Source: Bacteroidales bacterium Bact_07
GTDB lineage: Bacteria > Bacteroidota > Bacteroidia > Bacteroidales > Tenuifilaceae
Length of the DNA stretch: 16,347 nucleotides
Direction of reading: 5' to 3'
Assembly: GCA_001603415.1 (NCBI GenBank)
Contig: LUYY01000025.1
Span: 1-16,347 of the forward strand
How positions within the stretch are numbered: the first letter of the stretch is position 1; each line of letters begins with the position of its first letter. Below the pieces are notes generated by a model. The model did no database searches. It was not told the DNA's origin and saw only the letters and a program-made list of their open reading frames with translations. Positions 14,502 through 16,347 of this stretch are shown here, one piece after another. Made by a program: the position numbers and the translations under genes.

Positions 14502-15497
14502 ATGCTTCTAAAAGCCATTCAAAAAAGTAGATTTGGGTCAGCAGTGGTTATCATGCTATTAATCTTTGCGGTATGGTGGACTCCGCTTATAGGCAAGGCA
14601 CCAAGCTACTCATTCATTTTCGATAGTTTCCCAATGCCTTTTTATAAGGCTTTGGCAAGTTATTTAAACCATTATCCTTTTTGGTTAAAAATTGTATCAT
14701 TTGCACTTTTTTTTATTTCAGGAATATACTTGCTGGCTCTAAACAACAAGTACATCATTCTAAAAAGTCGATCGTACCTGCCGATACTGTTTTTTACGCT
14801 AAGCTCTGCTGCCTTTTTACCAATCCAACGATTAAATCCAGCGTTGGTATCACTCATCTTAGTATTGTTTTGTGCCGATCATCTATTTGCCATTTATCAA
14901 ATTCGCGATCCGCTTGATGACCTTTTCAGGGCGGGGATAGCGGTTGGAGTGGCCACTTTGTTTTACGCCCCTGCTGCAATTTTTGCAATTTGGGCTTTAC
15001 TAACACTTTTAGTACTTCGTTCGTTTAATATCAGGGAGTGGTTTGTTTTGATATTTGCCTTTACTGTTCCCTGGTTTTTATACATGCTAGTGCTTTTTAT
15101 TATTAACGAGGATATTCTAACGCCATACCATGCTTTTGTAACAAGTCTTTTCACCGAGTCGGAGCCCTCAATCGATGATAAAATTTTTTGGATTTTTGGG
15201 GGATTTTTGGCAATTCCCTTCGGGATTTCCATTATTAGCGTTTTCCCAAGGTTGGCTTTTCAGAAAATTATTATTCGCAGGTACTATACGGTTTTCCTAT
15301 ACCTGTTTTTAATTGGTGTAATATCCTTTTTTGTCATTCCAGGGGTTTCGTACGAGATATTCTACATTACAGCACTCCCATCGGCATTCATACTTTCATC
15401 GTACTTTAGCGAAGCCAAGCCAAATTTCTGGAACGAGTTTTTACTTTGGGTACCAATTATAGGAGCAATTGTGGTTCAGGTTTTAATGCTCGTGTAA
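14502..15497 (+). CDS. polytopic membrane protein, DUF6427-like
   Basis: This 331-residue protein is almost entirely hydrophobic, with about ten predicted membrane helices (near 12-30, 60-81, 92-108, 112-132, 142-171, 178-201, 228-248, 262-280, 286-303 and 312-331). Short charged loops include IYQIRDPLDD (131-140), after which a longer hydrophobic stretch starts. It resembles the uncharacterised Bacteroidota DUF6427 proteins, but I assign this from memory of the general pattern only. There is no catalytic motif I can name. The ATG is 2 nt after the purD stop, so translation is probably coupled. Transport or envelope functions are possible but not shown. Confidence 0.7.
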   Translation: MLLKAIQKSRFGSAVVIMLLIFAVWWTPLIGKAPSYSFIFDSFPMPFYKALASYLNHYPFWLKIVSFALFFISGIYLLALNNKYIILKSRSYLPILFFTLSSAAFLPIQRLNPALVSLILVLFCADHLFAIYQIRDPLDDLFRAGIAVGVATLFYAPAAIFAIWALLTLLVLRSFNIREWFVLIFAFTVPWFLYMLVLFIINEDILTPYHAFVTSLFTESEPSIDDKIFWIFGGFLAIPFGISIISVFPRLAFQKIIIRRYYTVFLYLFLIGVISFFVIPGVSYEIFYITALPSAFILSSYFSEAKPNFWNEFLLWVPIIGAIVVQVLMLV

Positions 15498-15553
15498 TGT
15501 TAGGTTGACATATAAGTTTTGTTTTTGCATACTAATTGGACAAAATCGTGTGA

Positions 15554-16096
15554 ATGAAATATGCCATAGTTGATATTGAAACTTCGGGTGGTAGCTGGCA
15601 GCGCGATAGGATTACCGAAATAGCCATTTACATTCATAATGGCAATGGAATAACCAATGAATTTAAGAGTTTGGTTAATCCTGAAGCGCCTATTCCATAT
15701 TACATCACACGGTTGACAGGCATTACTAACGAGATGGTTGCCAAAGCCCCAAAGTTTTACGAGATCGCCCGTGAGGTTGTACTCCTAACCGAAGGGTGTG
15801 TATTTGTGGCCCATAATGCCCCATTCGATTACCGATTCGTTCAGGCTGAGTTTAAAAGGCTGGGATACGACTATCACCGCGATGTGTTGTGTACTGTAAG
15901 GTTAAGCCGTCGTGTTTTTCCGGGTTACAGGTCGTACAGCTTAGGCAATATCTGCGATGGCTTGGGAATAGAAATTGAAAGCCGCCATAGGGCTGCTGGC
16001 GATGCTTTGGCTACCGCAAAACTTTTTGAGAAAATCCTTTCTGAAACAAAAGGCGATTTTAGGGCTTACATCAATCCAACAAAAAGTAAATTTTAG
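15554..16096 (+). CDS. DEDDh 3'-5' exonuclease (DNA polymerase III epsilon-like)
   Basis: This 180-residue protein consists of a single RNase T/DnaQ-type exonuclease domain. The DEDDh residues are all visible: Asp7 and Glu9 in IVDIETSG, Asp92 in HNAPFDYRF, and His145 and Asp150 in HRAAGDALAT. TRLTGITNEMV (52-62) is the usual ExoII-region companion. It cuts DNA or RNA from the 3' end with two metal ions. In this phylum the domain is often fused to a GIY-YIG nuclease domain in longer proteins; here the reading frame stops soon after the exonuclease fold and nothing coding for such a domain follows. It lies 56 nt behind the membrane-protein gene and may share its transcript. A replicative proofreading role versus repair cannot be decided. 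Confidence 0.92.
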   Translation: MKYAIVDIETSGGSWQRDRITEIAIYIHNGNGITNEFKSLVNPEAPIPYYITRLTGITNEMVAKAPKFYEIAREVVLLTEGCVFVAHNAPFDYRFVQAEFKRLGYDYHRDVLCTVRLSRRVFPGYRSYSLGNICDGLGIEIESRHRAAGDALATAKLFEKILSETKGDFRAYINPTKSKF

Positions 16097-16207
16097 TCAC
16101 TTCTACATCATAAATCAAGCCATTTATCAAAAACAAGTCCTTGCTTTTGCGTAATTTGCTATCAAAAAAGTTTATATTTACGTATAAGAAATGTTAACCC
16201 TAAGTAA

Positions 16208-16347
16208 ATGAACATTCGAAAATACTATACTCATCCCTATTCTGCTGTAATTGCAGCATTGCTTACGGCGGGGGTGTTTGTTTTCATGTTTATTTACCTG
16301 GCAGTAAACCAGCGTAAGCACATTTACGAATCGTCGAAGGAAATATC
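16208..16347 (+). CDS. N-terminal part of a membrane protein (runs off the window)
   Basis: An ATG at 16208 opens a frame that remains open to the window end and gives 46 residues. It has a short basic N-terminus (MNIRKYYTHP) and one strong membrane helix (about 13-33), followed by a polar stretch beginning NQRKHIYES. This layout fits sensor kinases and other single-pass or signal-anchored proteins, but no domain is visible yet. A promoter-like TATATTTA lies at 16173-16180, about 28 nt upstream, with TTTG at 16146-16149. Confidence 0.7.
   Translation, partial: MNIRKYYTHPYSAVIAALLTAGVFVFMFIYLAVNQRKHIYESSKEI

Noticed and set aside
16128..16149. Imperfect inverted repeat CAAAAACAAG / CTTGCTTTTG
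   Set aside because: Only two bases separate the arms, one pair mismatches, and no T-run follows, so it is not a convincing terminator.

Overview
The window looks like chromosomal DNA of a Bacteroidota bacterium, probably of the order Bacteroidales (the order is inference). Supporting signs are Bacteroidota-type promoters (TTTG about 19 nt upstream of TAnnTTTG) before many genes, weak Shine-Dalgarno sequences, Bacteroidota-restricted families (DUF3078, a DUF6427-like membrane protein, a bacterial GH3 protein), and an ECF sigma / single-pass anti-sigma / outer-membrane barrel locus. Gene order is compact and mostly housekeeping. I see no insertion sequence, prophage, CRISPR array, tRNA or rRNA.

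Layout. 1-65 is the possible tail of an upstream gene, followed by a bidirectional terminator (145-170). 191-2918 on the minus strand is the operon yceD-rpmF-plsX-fabH, which joins a DUF177 protein, ribosomal protein L32 and the start of lipid synthesis, driven by a promoter near 2939-2968. typA/bipA (3006-4805) lies upstream on the same strand with its own promoter. Divergent from typA, 4904-8187 on the plus strand carries a secreted DUF3078 protein, a GH3-family adenylate-forming enzyme with a near-perfect promoter, and a deoxynucleoside kinase. A strong hairpin terminator separates these from the convergent kbl (8253-9449). Next on the minus strand is a DUF3267 membrane zincin-like protein (9614-10168).

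10386-13054 on the minus strand is the most interesting block: an ECF sigma factor, a membrane-anchored putative anti-sigma factor and a secreted beta-barrel protein. Two copies of an ECF-type promoter, TGTAAC-N16-CGTCGTA, occur here: one before the sigma gene and one directly before the barrel gene, overlapping the end of the anti-sigma gene. This suggests that the sigma factor activates itself and separately boosts the barrel protein, so the locus would be a self-contained envelope-sensing circuit.

13198-16096 on the plus strand holds purD, a roughly ten-helix membrane protein 2 nt behind it, and a stand-alone DEDDh exonuclease. The window ends inside a gene whose N-terminus is a membrane segment (16208 onward).

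Several start codons were moved inward from the longest reading frame. The upstream TTG codons of typA and sigma lie in or beside promoter elements, and that of purD lies upstream of its promoter. Those of plsX and the barrel gene are extra TTG codons before better ATG starts. No gene-free stretch exceeds about 220 bases.
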